A model generated the notes under the pieces. That model was not told where the DNA came from and did not search any database. It saw only the letters and a list, made by a program, of their open reading frames with translations. A DNA stretch of 64,000 nt, from positions 3,612,727 through 3,676,726 of the forward strand of contig OY987245.1 of assembly GCA_963920765.1 (NCBI GenBank). Reading direction: 5' to 3'. Below, one piece after another: positions 1-11,140 of the stretch. Within the stretch, counting starts at the first letter, position 1; each line of letters begins with the position of its first letter. The DNA is from Ulota crispa. Taxonomy: Eukaryota; Streptophyta; Bryopsida; Orthotrichales; Orthotrichaceae. The position numbers were made by a program, and so were the translations under genes.

Positions 1-95
1 NNNNNNNNNNNNNNNNNNNNNNNNNNNNNNNNNNNNNNNNNNNNNNNNNNNNNNNNNNNNNNNNNNNNNNNNNNNNNNNNNNNNNNNNNNNNNNN
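1..95. other. Assembly gap
   Basis: Run of N. Anything that continues leftward, including the 5' part of the possible gene at the left edge, is not visible. Confidence 1.
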
Positions 96-2213
96 CGACG
101 GATCGAGGTCGTCGACTGCCGAGATAGCCACTGCAGCTTGGTTTGGTAACGTTCCTGCGCCTTAATGACTCATTTGATCATGATCCTCAGGCGTTAACAC
201 GGCCTTTGTTTAAAGAAACCGCTCAACTGTTCTGCACGCGTCGTCAAAATGATCTGTAACGGCCTAGTTGAATTTTCAATGGTCGCAGTGGTTAGAGATT
301 CTTCAGCAGTGGCCCCACGCTCGCAATCTGCTCGCTGGCTCGCTGCATCACATGAAGTGTTTCAAAGGACGTACAAGATGCTGCTCGTGCTGAATCATGA
401 GCTCGGGTAACAGCCTGTCCCTCGTTCTAACGTGTGGCAGCTGTCAATGCCCGTGTTTGTGCTATAGCGGACAGTTGTTAATGATTGTAAACCAAACCCG
501 GACAGAACGTTGAATCGTTGAGGGGGGAGGCACTTAATTGAATCTGTAGTCCAATCCAGCGACATTCGCTTGTGAAGTGTTAATCTGTGGTCAGTTGCTT
601 CTCATCAAACCATGTTCGAAAGTGCCAATCAACTGAAAGCTGGTGTTGTAACTAGTTCAGTCAGTTTTCGAGAGTACGATCAGACGTGAGCTGCTAATTC
701 AATCTTGCATCGGGCATTGAAGGCCTCAGGCGGGGGCATCATTTTAGAGATCCGCGGACTTGACTGACAGCAAATGCGCGAGGGCGGGCTTTGATTCCTC
801 CACATGTTCATATGGAAACAGGAAAATAAATATGCTCCCGGTCACTGTTTGCTGGAAATCTAAAGAAAAGGAGAACCTTTTTTCACCTGGAATTGATGCC
901 CTGTTGCAGAAGGCGTAAAAATGGATAGGCCGAATCAATGAGCCCTGATATTCTGCAAACACACATGATAAGTCTTGTGAGAAACAAAAGATTCTTCTTC
1001 TGAACTGAATTGAAAGACTTTGTGAAATTGCCATTATTTATACTTGAATATGGCGTCCGTTATACTGAGACATGTCTTAATATATACGTACAGGAGTACA
1101 GGATGACACCCGCCACGGAGCAAAAGGCGATCCTACAGTAGCTACTGTAGTCTTTACAGGAACCACTGGTGAGTGCATCTGAATCCACCTTTCACGGCAC
1201 CTTACAGCTTATTTCCATGTGGGTCCTTGAAGACGTCACATGATGCTCTGTGATGACCCAAGGTGGTCAGCATGCGATGGGGATATTTTCGTCACCTTGC
1301 CCATTATGAAATTCAATCTGTAGGCAACACGACCAAAGACGAAAGTCGATGGAGACTTGCAAGCCACCAAATCAGAAACGTTTCTCAGGTATCCGCATAT
1401 TCTCAAGTCAAGATATTCGAGTTCCTTTGAGTCAAAGCTAGCAAACTCACAGTATAACCTCTTTGAACTTGCTAGATATTCCAGATTCAGCGCAAAGGGA
1501 GATTTTGCACATCATCCGGGGCCCATATCCGGTACGACAGATTCTACACTACTTACTAACTCCCGTCTGCATTAAGTGCTCGAATTTAGATCAAGAGACA
1601 TTTACATCCACCGACTGCTGCTTTTATTAACCATTTCTGCCGGACTCCTCGAAACACTCACCCAGCCATGTAATTTCCTAATTGTACAGATTCTGCAGTA
1701 GAGTGCCAGACTGTCTAACAGTCAAAGGCAATATTATTACAAAAGTTACAACTAACTCGTGTTGTAGCTGAGTACGACTCTCTGCTGTTACATGCAATGA
1801 GAAGGACAGACATTAAGATACCTTGGCATAGCATAGGATCCACAATGTTACTCTCCTCCATAGCTGACGAGAAGCTGTCCTGTGAGGCTTGAGAAAGAGT
1901 GTGCCCCCATCCTACTGAGTGTTGCATAATCTCTTGGGTGATTATGCTGGTCAAGAGTCGATCTCTTGCAAACAGCAATCACGCGGTGCGCAACACCTGC
2001 CTGTTAGTAGATGGTACCCTGGACGTCCGTCGTCCGGCACCTCCAGCAGCAGCAGCAGCAGTACCTACTCGTAGTTGTCGTAGTACTGCAGGAGAGGATT
2101 GAGAATCTAAATGGCAAGTACATACAATCCCTGAGCTGGAACCCCCTGGACAGGTTACTCGCCCTTCCAACTCTTCAAAAAGTGTTCACTGCAAAGAATT
2201 TCTAAACTCTTAA
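96..2213. other. Unique-looking left-edge sequence, no gene called
   Basis: This stretch has more G and C than the repeat mosaic to its right and shares no repeat that I could find elsewhere in the window. Open frames are short (under 100 codons) and resemble no protein I know. A forward frame ending at 2205 contains the protein-like run RIENLNGKYIQSLSWNPLDR after a CAG run, and a donor-like GACAG/GTTACT sits near 2154. It may hold exons, introns or UTR of the candidate gene that follows, but no start codon or splice chain can be fixed. Confidence 0.4.
2044..2061 (+). repeat. (CAG)6 microsatellite
   Basis: Six perfect CAG triplets. In one forward frame they read as polyglutamine followed by a valine-rich run; in another as polyalanine. 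Whether the run is translated is unknown. Confidence 0.9.
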
Positions 2214-2798
2214 GCCATCAATTTTGCTAATCTCACCACATGGGCACTTCTCAAGGGGGGGCATCCTGAAGGTAAATCTTTGCCACTCCTAGCTTTCGCA
2301 ATTTTGGGCAGTTGAATGTCACAACTTTGGTGCTTTGAATTGTGACCGTTGGCACTTTTTCAGACTAACTAATAAATCTTAATTCTACACCAGCCCCAGA
2401 GCTTTTTGCAGGTGAATGTCATCATAAGGTATGGCTCTCTCTATCAAACCAAACTGACCAAGTTGACGTTCTAAGCAATCTATGCTACTTGAGCACTGGA
2501 TAGATGCTTGGTGGTGTGAGCATAATTTGATTGACTACAGCATATGCTAGTGAAAACCGTATTTCGGGAGCTTTTTATTCAGGTCTGGAACTGGTGCCCA
2601 GATCCAATGGAAATCTTGTTTCTATATCAGTTGAAGGCAAGCCAATGTGGCATAAGTTATTGGCTGTTGTACAGATGGAAGAAAGTTTTGAAAGAAAAGG
2701 CAGATTCGATGAATATCCGGTTGTGGGCCTCCGTGAAGAATTACGGTCACAGAATCCTGAAGAGGGGCGCAGTAGTAGATTGCCGTCCAGGAGCCATT
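2214..2798 (+). CDS. Possible two-exon fragment of an unrecognised spliced gene
   Basis: Candidate exon 1 (about 2215-2271) ends at a donor-like GAAG/GTAAAT and candidate exon 2 starts after the acceptor-like GACTACAG at 2540. Joined in one phase they read through as ...TTWALLKGGHPE then AYASENRISGAFY..., continuing with the charged, protein-like run MEESFERKGRFDEYP. A donor-like T/GTAAGAG follows at 2798; unspliced, the frame would stop at 2848. A second phase is also open across both parts, reading ...WNWCPDPMEI... and KKVLKEKADSMNIRLW, which weakens either reading. I do not recognise the protein. The upstream part would have to come from 96-2200 or from beyond the gap. This is inferred from splice-like motifs and open frames only. 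Confidence 0.2.
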
Positions 2799-2866
2799 GT
2801 AAGAGAATGTTTGCTCTAAAACCGAAGGTCTGCACTCTGGACACTTGATGAATACCACATGTACTA

Positions 2867-2940
2867 CCCTGAACTTTGTGAGGGTACTACTACATTAGCC
2901 CTACCCTGAACTTTGTGAGGTACTACAATATTAGCCCTAG
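2867..2940. repeat. Tandem duplication, two units of about 36 bp
   Basis: Two adjacent copies of a unit containing CCTGAACTTTGTGAGG, TACTAC and ATTAGCCCTA, differing by small indels. It lies just after the exon-like sequence that ends near 2848. Confidence 0.85.
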
Positions 2941-4103
2941 TGACTAGTGAGCTACGTTATGCTTGTAGCTGATTATTACACCAAACACTGAGAATATGCC
3001 ACATGCACTCCAAGCCCCCCCCCCCTCAAGACTTTCATCTTTCTCCTCTCTTGAGCTTTGTTTCTCAATTCTACATTTTCCCCCGTTAGAATACAAGAAA
3101 CATTATTTAAATAATGACTAAACGTTGACTAAAATGAGTCATTTGAGGACACTTTTTTAGTCATTGTGGACATGGTTTTATTTTGTGTTTCCATGGTCTC
3201 ACAACTCTCACCAAAGTTTATTTTTGACTACATCACCTATGAGGAACATCACGTACGAGGAGGACCATTAACTGCTTTGTAATTGCGGCACCCCTTCCAA
3301 TAAAAAGGAATATGATTGGACCCCATATAGGATGTGTGACTTGTGTCCCTACTTAAAAAAAGCTCTTGTAATTTGTGTTGCTAGCTAAAAAAATGCTTGA
3401 TTACATTACAACTATTTGGTTGTTGATATTGAGAAGAGCTAGATAGCAATAAAAAGTGGGTAGGATGGAGGAATATTTTTTTGGACATAATGTCAAATCT
3501 TTTTTTTGAATGTTTTAAGTTGTGTTCTCTAACTTGATTTGTGTTTTTAGGTAAATCTAATTTATCTTATATATTTGTTGAACATATTTGTTGAACAAAA
3601 GGTTTGCTAAAAAAAGGATTATGATATTTGTTTGGCCATCTACGAAGAAAGCGGTTGTTACTTTGGCAAGATTTAGCTATCAAATAGCAATACAACACAC
3701 AAGTGGATGCACAAAATAGATAGCACATACGGACATGTCTATCCTCTTGTGTTTTTAGGGTTTTTGACCTAAAATAGGAAGAATTAAATTATTATTTTTC
3801 ATTTTTAGTAATTGATATTGCTTTAAATCCATGTTTTGACTTCATGTTAGCAACAATGAGAGTCCCTAACATGTACAAAGTAAGTTTTTTTTATCATTTT
3901 TTATTGTTTTTTGAAGTTGACTGTGAGTTGACTACATCAAATGGACCATGAGCTTAATCAAAAACTTTGGGTGTACAAGGAAGCAGACAAACAAGCAATC
4001 CAATGTTACAACAATAAGTGACACCTATACCTAAAAACTTGGACTTTGCATTGTAGCAGTAACAACAAAAATTTGGTGCTTTGCATTCAAGCATGTAAAT
4101 GCA

Positions 4104-4142
<39 letters not shown>

Positions 4143-4717
4143 AAAAAATTAGAGCTTGTTATCAGTTTATCACTTGTGTGGCATTACATTCCTCCAAAGA
4201 AATTTGTGTGAAAGGTGCTGGTTATCTTCGAAAATAAGAGAATTCTTACTTAATATAAGCACAGCTTTAAACAATATCAAGAAGAGTCATAAGACAGTAA
4301 GATATGCACTAGGCTAAGTGTGAATAAAGGACCTAATCAAGCATGTAGAGGTCATGTCTCTAGAGCCTAGACCCACTACAGATGATTCAGTAACAAAAGT
4401 GCTTGAAGAAAATATGTTAAATATAGTGATAAATACCACCCCAAGGGCCAAGGTCCCAACATTAGGCCAAGTGCAGAACACAACATTGTGTGTTTTATGT
4501 GCTATGGGACTTTGGGATTCCATGACTTAATTTTAATTTAGAGTAAATACAAGCAACGATTTCTTTTTCACTTATTCTCTTCTACTTTTTGAAGTTTTTG
4601 AAAGTCGAGATCAAGAGGCAAGTGAGAGACAAAGGGATGGAGTCTTTGAGGTATGCGTGAGCTAGAATTTTTGCTTTCATCTTTTGCTCCAAAGAGTGCC
4701 CACATGATTGGGAGTCT
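2941..4717. other. A/T-rich intergenic stretch, no gene seen
   Basis: I see no supported gene. It contains poly-C and poly-T runs, a TAGTCATTGTGGAC segment near 3160 resembling an arm of the hairpin at 62726-62861, and the TA microsatellite listed separately. Confidence 0.5.
4109..4140. repeat. (TA)n microsatellite
   Basis: Sixteen TA units in a row, then CAAAAAAA. An open frame reading (Tyr-Ile)n across it is a repeat artefact. Confidence 0.95.
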
Positions 4718-4905
4718 CCAACCAAAAATAGGATGGAGCCTACAAGCTACAAACCATTTTCAAAAAACGCCACACAAGCATTGATTAGAAAACCCAAAAA
4801 AAAAAAACCCTTCCTCCAACCAAAAATAAGATGGAACCTACAAGCTACAAACCATTTTAAAAGAATGCCACACAAGCATTGGTCGAAAAACCAAAAAAAA
4901 ACCCT
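4718..4905. repeat. Direct tandem duplication of about 98 bp
   Basis: Two adjacent units, from about 4718 and 4816, each contain CCAACCAAAAATA, ACAAGCTACAAACCATTTT and CCACACAAGCATTG, each followed by an A-rich run. A 125-codon forward frame covers the duplication, but its second half is not protein-like and no splice or start context supports it. Confidence 0.85.
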
Positions 4906-6632
4906 GATTGGGACTATAAAACATGAAAGAGCAGCAAGACCCAATGGGCTTCCTCCCTTAGGACTCCCAAGGCTCCAAGGCTCCAAGTCTCCAACCCACT
5001 TTGGGCAAAGTAATTTCATGTTTTCTCCCAACATTCTCCGTTTGACTAGAACTCGTGGGCTACTAGCCTACTACCCTCTCATCACTCAAAGTCAGGCCAC
5101 ACCAAAATAAGCAAGTGCTTGAAAAAAACAAGGGGCGGCATTTAACTATTTGAGTAACAGCAGATTTCTTAAATTTTTATACTCAACTTCTTAGTATGTT
5201 TTAAATCAGCTAGTTTGAGTCTTCACAAATCATTATCTCCAACCTCATACCCTTGAATGGTGGAGAGGTTATCTTTAGTAGACTAACAAATGAAACCTTG
5301 AGTAAAGTGGTTGTACTCCAATTTTTTGAAAATACAATTTCCTTCTTCATTTGTTCCAAATTAGTTGTTTTGACTTGTGTTGCCATAGCATTAGTCCCAA
5401 TGAAGCAACATGACAACACCAAACTCATACCATGGATTGAAATACAAAAAGTGTGTCTCTACCCACCAAAAATGGTTTTTTCTTCTTTTCATTGTACTTT
5501 AATTTGCTAGTTTGAGGTGGAAGAATGTTACATGACAAACTTGGATGATACCTTATTTTTGAGATATATTCCACAAGGGTCATCCTCTTTTTCTGACTTC
5601 ATACATGATTATTCTCTTAAACAACAACAAAAATGAAACTGGTTTGAAGATTGCGGTTAGGCCCCTTGGATCCATGAGACCATGATAATTTGAAATCAAG
5701 TCAACCAACGGAAATCAAAGAGAAGGTGGTTTCCACCACTATCCATACAATTCTATGCTTTGTCTAAAAGTCCCAACTCAATAAGTTCCAAATCCCCATT
5801 TCAATGCCAAATTTCAAAAAAAATTGCCTTGCAAAAAGCAAAAAGAAATATTATCAAAAGACTTAAATGTTTATACAACTAAAATGTGTTAGGCACTTGA
5901 CATCCAAGTTGGATTTCCACTTTTGTTACACTCTATGTCTTGAAGTGAAGTTCCATGCTTTTGATTCTAAAATTCTCTAAAAAGTGTTGTCATGTAGGTA
6001 TTTGTTGGTAAGTTGAGACCTAAAGCACACTATGAAGCTGCATAAATTCAATCTCTCAATCACTCAAATTTTGATAAGTTTTTGGGATTTGGGACACAGA
6101 GTATAGCGGCCCTAAGTCCTTGGCATTGGTATCTCTATAAGACCCATGTGTAACAATAAAAGCTACATCAAGGGACAATTCACACTTTGATCCACATCTC
6201 ATCTTTGCAAGTCCCACTACAATGTGAGATTTCCACTTTGTCATATTATCAAAAACAAAAAGAAGTACTACAAAAAGTCATGAATACCGTATGCAGATAT
6301 GTTGGTGGAACTTGGGCTAAAAGTTGGGTTTAGCAAAATGGTTGACCTAAACTTTGAGTGAATTCTCACTTTTTTTTGCGGAATTTAAAAAAAAAGTGTT
6401 GTTATGTAAGCATTTGGGATTTAGAACTTGGGATGTGTTGTGAAGCATCAAAGTCTCAACTTTTGGCTCACCAATCAAATTCTCAGATTTCAATAGGACG
6501 TAGGATGTAAAACATAGTGTGAAGTGTCCCTAAGTTAAATGATTTTTAAATTTAAAACGCATGATGTACCACATGGTTTTCATTCAATAAAATTTTGCAA
6601 GGGAGCTTTGAGTAGGAAGTAATATACATATT
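4906..6632. other. A/T-rich intergenic stretch, nothing identified
   Basis: No convincing gene, inverted-repeat element or tandem array was seen. Open frames on both strands are short and of low complexity. Confidence 0.5.
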
Positions 6633-7161
6633 TAGAGCATCTCAAATGTTGCACTTAAAACTTGACTCTTCAAGAGATTACACTTGTTTTTGAAGAGCCC
6701 TCAAAATTCTTGTTCTCCACCACTGCACTTCAAACATGGCCCATAAATAGTCATTTGACCAATCACCAAGAAGGACATAGGACAAAATTCACTAAACTTA
6801 ACCCCTGAACAGCCCTTTGCAACCGTATGTACTGTTGTATGTATAAATATATTTGAGGTGCTCTGAGGGCTTTCCAAAAAAAATTATGCACCAACCATCA
6901 TACAACCCTTCAATATATATGGTTGTAACACTTAATTTCCAGCTGATTCAAACTTTTGAATATTGGTGGCGGCCATATTTAGTACCATATCTCCAGAGCC
7001 CAAGGGCCATTCAAAGGTTAAGATGAATACTATTTTGAAGGACCATTGCTCCACACACTAGAATAGAGTGCCATGAGAATATATTGAGGGGCTTAAAGCA
7101 ATTATCATCCATGCTTGAAATGCCGTGTCGAACTTGAGCAGGCAACTCTGGAGATGCTCTT
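6633..7161. mobile_element. GAGCATCTC-ended MITE (family F), copy 1, interrupted
   Basis: Ends are TTAGAGCATCTC on the left and its near inverse GAGATGCTCTTA on the right. The body shares GAAGAGCCCTCAAAATTCT, a block about a TCATTTGACCAATCA sequence, and a CCATTGCT...GCCATGAGAAT block with copies at 16003-16331 and 55385-56920 and with a fragment near 35.2 kb. A 216-bp TTAA element (6802-7017) sits inside. Ends of the GAGCATCTCC type are known from plant MITEs. The superfamily is not fixed because I see no clear target duplication. Confidence 0.7.
6802..7017. mobile_element. Short TTAA-flanked piggyBac-like MITE nested in family F
   Basis: Flanked by TTAA at 6798-6801 and 7018-7021. Left end CCCCTGAACAGCCCTTTGC; the right end inverted reads CCTTTGAATGGCCCTTGGG, alike at about 13 of 19 positions. 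Removing the element and one TTAA gives CACTAAACTTAAGATGAATAC, which lines up without a gap with sister family F copies (CACTAAACTTAGGGTGAATAG near 35245, CACTAAAATTAGAATGAATAG near 16180). This directly supports TTAA as a target duplication and not part of the inverted repeat. No coding capacity. Confidence 0.8.
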
Positions 7162-7481
7162 ATAATGTGACTGTATGAGTACAGTAGTAGCAATTTGACT
7201 AGTAAAGATGCCAAGCAGTTTTAAACTTTTAGTCCAAACTCCAAAGCTAAAATTGCTGGATCCCAAGGCTACTATTTGCAGTTGGCTGCATTCTGCCCTT
7301 GACAAATAACCCCCTATTCCTGAAAGTCAAGTGCAACAAAATATTCATGATAATTCATGCTTCTTAAATATATTTAAGAAAATATATGTTTTATTTGCTT
7401 TCTTCCCTCTCTTTTTCCAGGTCCAAATAAAAGCCAATGATGAGTCAATGATGAGTGGTCTTATCGTTGTTGGCATTACTA

Positions 7482-7610
7482 TGGGCATCCTTCCATGTGA
7501 GGGGTGAATTGGTTAGAGGGGATTTAAAAAAATTTGAACTTTCATTTGACCAATTATTAGTGAACTATAGTGAGTTTCACCGGCCATTCCCCTCACATGG
7601 AAGGACGTCT
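7482..7610. mobile_element. Short inverted-repeat MITE with GGGCATCCTTCCATG ends
   Basis: Left end GGCATCCTTCCATGTGAGGG is matched in inverse by CCCTCACATGGAAGGACGTC on the right, with a roughly 85-bp A/T-rich middle. The same end (GCATCCTTCCATG) is found in the hairpin at 21678-21843, and the CCCCTCACATGGAA side recurs near 43250. It is a small non-autonomous element; the superfamily is not resolved. Confidence 0.7.
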
Positions 7611-7861
7611 TCAGAGGAGATTTGGAGTTGCATTTGTGACCACCATTGTTCAAGGAAATTTTTTAACCATACCTACTACAATCTAGCATGTAGCATTTTC
7701 AACAAGTTTTTCCAAGTATGCACCAAATATTTCCTAAAATTATATTATAATATATTCTAATGAGTTTGTTGTGGAAAATCAAGCTGATTTTTTGTCCAAC
7801 AATTTCAAATTTCAACCAGATTTTTGCAAATTTTATTGGCTAATAATACACTAAATGCTTG

Positions 7862-8009
7862 CACTAGAAGAAAAACGTGTCCTAAACAATTAGTTTACAA
7901 CGACTGCAAATGTCCTAAACAACTATACAATGACTCAAGTCCAATTGAGTCGTTTAGGACATTTGCAGTTGTTGTGAACCAGTCGTTTATTACAAGATAT
8001 CTTCTAGTT
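7862..8009. mobile_element. CACTA-type hairpin MITE
   Basis: Starts CACTAGAAGAAAA and ends with the inverse TCTTCTAGT. The arms pair through ACAACGACTGCAAATGTCC on the left and its near inverse GGACATTTGCAGTTGTTGT on the right, with a short loop containing GACTCAAGTCCAATTGAGTC. CACTA ends followed by AGAAGAAAA are typical of short CACTA-derived elements in plants. A transcript would fold into a long hairpin. Confidence 0.7.
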
Positions 8010-8056
8010 TTGCATGTTATCCCCTAAACCTTGATGACCACAAACACAAACAAATA

Positions 8057-8637
8057 CTCCATATGTCCCTTTAAAAGAGTCCAAAAAGCTTCCTTACAAG
8101 GTATTAATTGTGTTTTTAGTCTTTGTGCTAGCAACACATGCATTCTAGAATCAATACATCATCTACAAAATGTATGTAAAATCTCCAGTTTTGATGTAGC
8201 CGTTTAGGCACCCAAATTCCATGCAAAAAGTACCATATTTGTAAGTAGTTTGTGAATGTTGCCAGCTCCTCATTATTTTAGTCTTTGTGCTAGTGACACA
8301 AGCATTTTAGAATCAATATACCATCTACCAAATGTTTGCAAAATCTCTAGCTCTGATGTTGTTGTTTGAGCACCCAAATTCCATGCAAAAATTACCATAT
8401 ATGTGCATGTTGTCAGCTCCTTATTATTGATGATTTAAAGATTAGTAGCAACAAAGGTACCTCATATGGACAAGGCCAAACTTGCTAGAAGAGGAATGCT
8501 CCATAATCACTTAACTTGCCCCATGAGATCATTGAACATGACAAACGCTTTCTCAACATTTGAAATCAACAAAACGGAGCTATTTATTGGGACAAGAAAT
8601 TTGTATGATTTGGACGTTTGTAGAGGGACAGAGGGAG
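8057..8637. mobile_element. Stowaway-like MITE, copy 1
   Basis: Flanked by TA at 8055-8056 and 8638-8639. Left end CTCCATATGTCCCTTTAAAA; right end inverted CTCCCTCTGTCCCTCTACAA. This is the Stowaway (Tc1/mariner) pattern of plants. An internal tandem duplication of about 160 bp (about 8114-8276 and 8278-8432) contains TTTTAGTCTTTGTGCTAG and GCACCCAAATTCCATGCAAA in both units. Its right part has a close sister at 54289-54412. It carries an intact TTAA at 8511-8514, exactly where that sister is joined to a TTAA element. Confidence 0.8.
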
Positions 8638-8639
8638 TA

Positions 8640-9150
8640 GGTGTATCTTTGTGCAAAATGTTTTTAAGAAAACTAACAATTAGTGTTTGTTAGCACGGGA
8701 AAATGCAAAAACGTTAGGAGAACTTGGATAGTACATGATAAAGCCCTACCAGATTTTTCAAGACCTAACAAATTATAGTAAAACGATAGGGAACATCATA
8801 TGTGAACAAGTGGAAAAACTGATTGAAACTGGAAAATGATATATATTAGCAATCTAGCCGGTGAAGCTAAAAAACCTTCCTAAACACTGGTTTGGAAATG
8901 TTGGTAGTTAGTTTTGCCTTTTTTTTTTTGTTTTACACCAAGCTTTTGTATTCATCACATTCTCGTCATCTAAAAGACTATAAATATTAGTGAAATGTAA
9001 CCAGAAAACCTAATTTTATTGCGAAATATACTAATGAATTGCCAATAATTGCCAAAAGAGTTATTTGAATGCATGTTTCACCCTGTTTTTTGAAAAATCG
9101 ATCAATTTGATGCACCAAGATTCTCTTTATGATCTCCAAGTATGGTGCCC
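8640..9150. other. Intergenic stretch, nothing identified
   Basis: A/T-rich, with a poly-T run near 8921. No gene or element end found before the TTAA element that starts at 9155. Confidence 0.4.
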
Positions 9151-9154
9151 TTAA

Positions 9155-10713
9155 CCCCAAAACGACCTTGGAATTTCCTGAGTTTCTAGTAATTTGCTCT
9201 AATTTGAACAAAAAGCCAACATTTTGATAAGTTGTATTAATTATTTCTGAATTGTAACCGTGTAAAAATAAACTAGACATGTTAGAGATCACATTAGAAA
9301 AGAAAACACAACAACATCTCTTATGGAATGAAAGATTATAATGTTTGGTCATGAGGGTGTTAAAATTGTGAAAGTGATTTGAAGTCTTTCAAACTTCTTT
9401 TCACATGTCAAATTTAAAAAGTTGATCACCAAAAAATATGAGGTTAAAGGGCCTAACATGCATAACCCCAATCAATTTATGACTTCTTGAAATCTACTCT
9501 ACAATTTCTTTTTAAATTTTTAACCCCTAAAGCCCCGTTGTCCCCTCGGGGGACAAATGAGAATTTGGGTAGGTACCTACGGCCTCAATTTTGTCCTGAT
9601 TTTTTGAAATTTTTTTGAAGATAGAAAAACACATTAGCTTTTGGCCTTTGGGGAATATAACCGTTATTCCAATGTATGCTTCGTAGCAAAATTTATGCCC
9701 AAATAACCAAATATTTATGGAGATTGGGTTGCAAATTTTTTTTTACAAAAACCTGAAATATTTTTAGAATGTTTTTTCTCATAGTTTATAGTTTTGTCTA
9801 CATCTAAAGCTTTTATTTATTCCATTTGGACTAATTATGAGAAAGTTATGGACAATCTTATTTTTTGGGCAGTTCAAGTATCTTCTTGAAGAAATAACTT
9901 ATAAACTTCATTTTTGAATGCTAGTTTAACATTTTTTTGAAAAAAATTGTTGGAAAGGGTGAGGTTTGCTTTCTAGAACAATCTCACCATTGGAACTATT
10001 GTGTTTTGATTCCATTGGAGGGTTATTAACAATTTAAGTTTTTTTTCAATCTCATACCTTCTTCAACCTAATTTTTTTCTTAAGAATAAAAATTAAGTTT
10101 TTCTAGCTTTGCTTTTTTTCCAAATATTCCCAACTCAATCCCCCACCATAAGAAAATAAACCTCGAAACTCTGTGGTGCAAAAGTTTTAATTCAAGATAG
10201 TTCAAAGTCAAATAATCTAATCATGCAAGGTGTAAAAAAGTTTGTTTTTAACATTTTAAATGCAAATCTTTTGCAGTTTGTGCGGTTAAAGTTTCTAAAT
10301 TTTGTTTACACATTCCTACTCAGGTTTAATACAAGATCCTATAGTTAGATATGGAAAAAGACCATTTTTCAAACTTTTTTACTTTTTGCAATAGAAATGG
10401 CAGTTTTGAGTGTCTTTTGACAAAATCAAAGCCCCAGAGCTTTAAGGATTTGTGTGATTTTTTCTCAAAAATCTAGTCTTTATGAGGCTCATTCCCAAGA
10501 GCCCTTAATACTACATAAAGTGAAAATTGCAATGGACACTCATGCACAAAATCTTGAATAGAAAAATCATAATCAATCATTTGCAAGATTAGAATGCTGA
10601 AACTAAAACTAAACTTCAAAAATAATAAACTACTAAAATAAGAAGTTGATAAGGATTTATTTAATTTCAAAAATTGGTTAAGGACACATTCTGTACTCAG
10701 GGTCATTTTGGGG
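9155..10713. mobile_element. TTAA-flanked piggyBac-like MITE, family C copy 1, split by a nested TTAA element
   Basis: TTAA at 9151-9154 and 10714-10717. Left end CCCCAAAACGACC; right end inverted CCCCAAAATGACC. The two halves (9155-9519 and 10453-10713) match family C copy 2 (52505-53148) across almost their whole length, sharing GTTAGAGAT...CACAACA, GAGGGTGTTAAAATTG, TTGAGGCTCATT or its variant, and a TTGATAAGG block. The 0.9-kb insert 9524-10448 is another TTAA element. No transposase is encoded. Confidence 0.85.
9524..10448 (+). mobile_element. TTAA-flanked piggyBac-like MITE, family A2 copy 1, nested in family C
   Basis: TTAA at 9520-9523. The right target copy has decayed to TTTG (10449-10452) and the right end to CTTTAAGGA. 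Left end CCCCTAAAGCCCCGTTG is followed by CCCCTCGGGGGACAAATG, as in family A. The body matches 55585-56830, including AGATAGAAAAACACATTAGC, TTTTGAGTGTCTTTTGACAA near the right end, and a CCATTTGGACTAA site that is empty here but filled in the other copy. Removing the insert plus one TTAA restores a sequence aligning with uninterrupted family C copy 2 (TTTTAATGTGA here, TTCTAATGTGA there). Confidence 0.85.
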
Positions 10714-11140
10714 TTAAAGCTCCACCCAAGAAAAGGAACAAAAAAAAGGAAAAAACGACTGGACCTTAGTATGTGGAAAAACACACTCATATGGTATAAG
10801 TTACATGTAAGTTTGTGTCACTCAAGGCATAAGAGTTATTTTTTCAAGTACCAAGTGGACTACTTATAAGTAGTCGGTCAACAGAACAATCCATACATCA
10901 TGAACAATTAGATATGGGAAGTTGAGTTCCTTTGACTATGTGATCCATCAAAGCATCAACCTCCCCATTTGAACTTTGGCATTTGGTAGCAGGTCATTGT
11001 GAAGTCATAATTTAAGAAGAAAAAAAGTAAAAATGTTTTAAATGGACGAGAGTTTCGTTGTTAACTTTACAGTGCAATATATTGTGGGTAATTTGAACAA
11101 GGGCTTTTTTACAAGGTCATGAAAACTCGGGGCCAGTTAA

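Noticed and set aside
2225..2271. Reading ILLISPHGHFSRGG, faintly like the nucleotide-sugar glycosyltransferase motif of sucrose or sucrose-phosphate synthases
   Set aside because: The match is only a few residues, the expected DTGGQ-type continuation is absent, and another phase fits the splice join better.
4046..4237. Open frame with (Tyr-Ile)n, and similar frames at 44015-44310
   Set aside because: Produced by TA microsatellites; no start context, similarity or splice support.
4733..5110. 125-codon forward frame
   Set aside because: It spans a 98-bp tandem duplication with A runs; composition is not protein-like and a reverse frame is open over the same bases.
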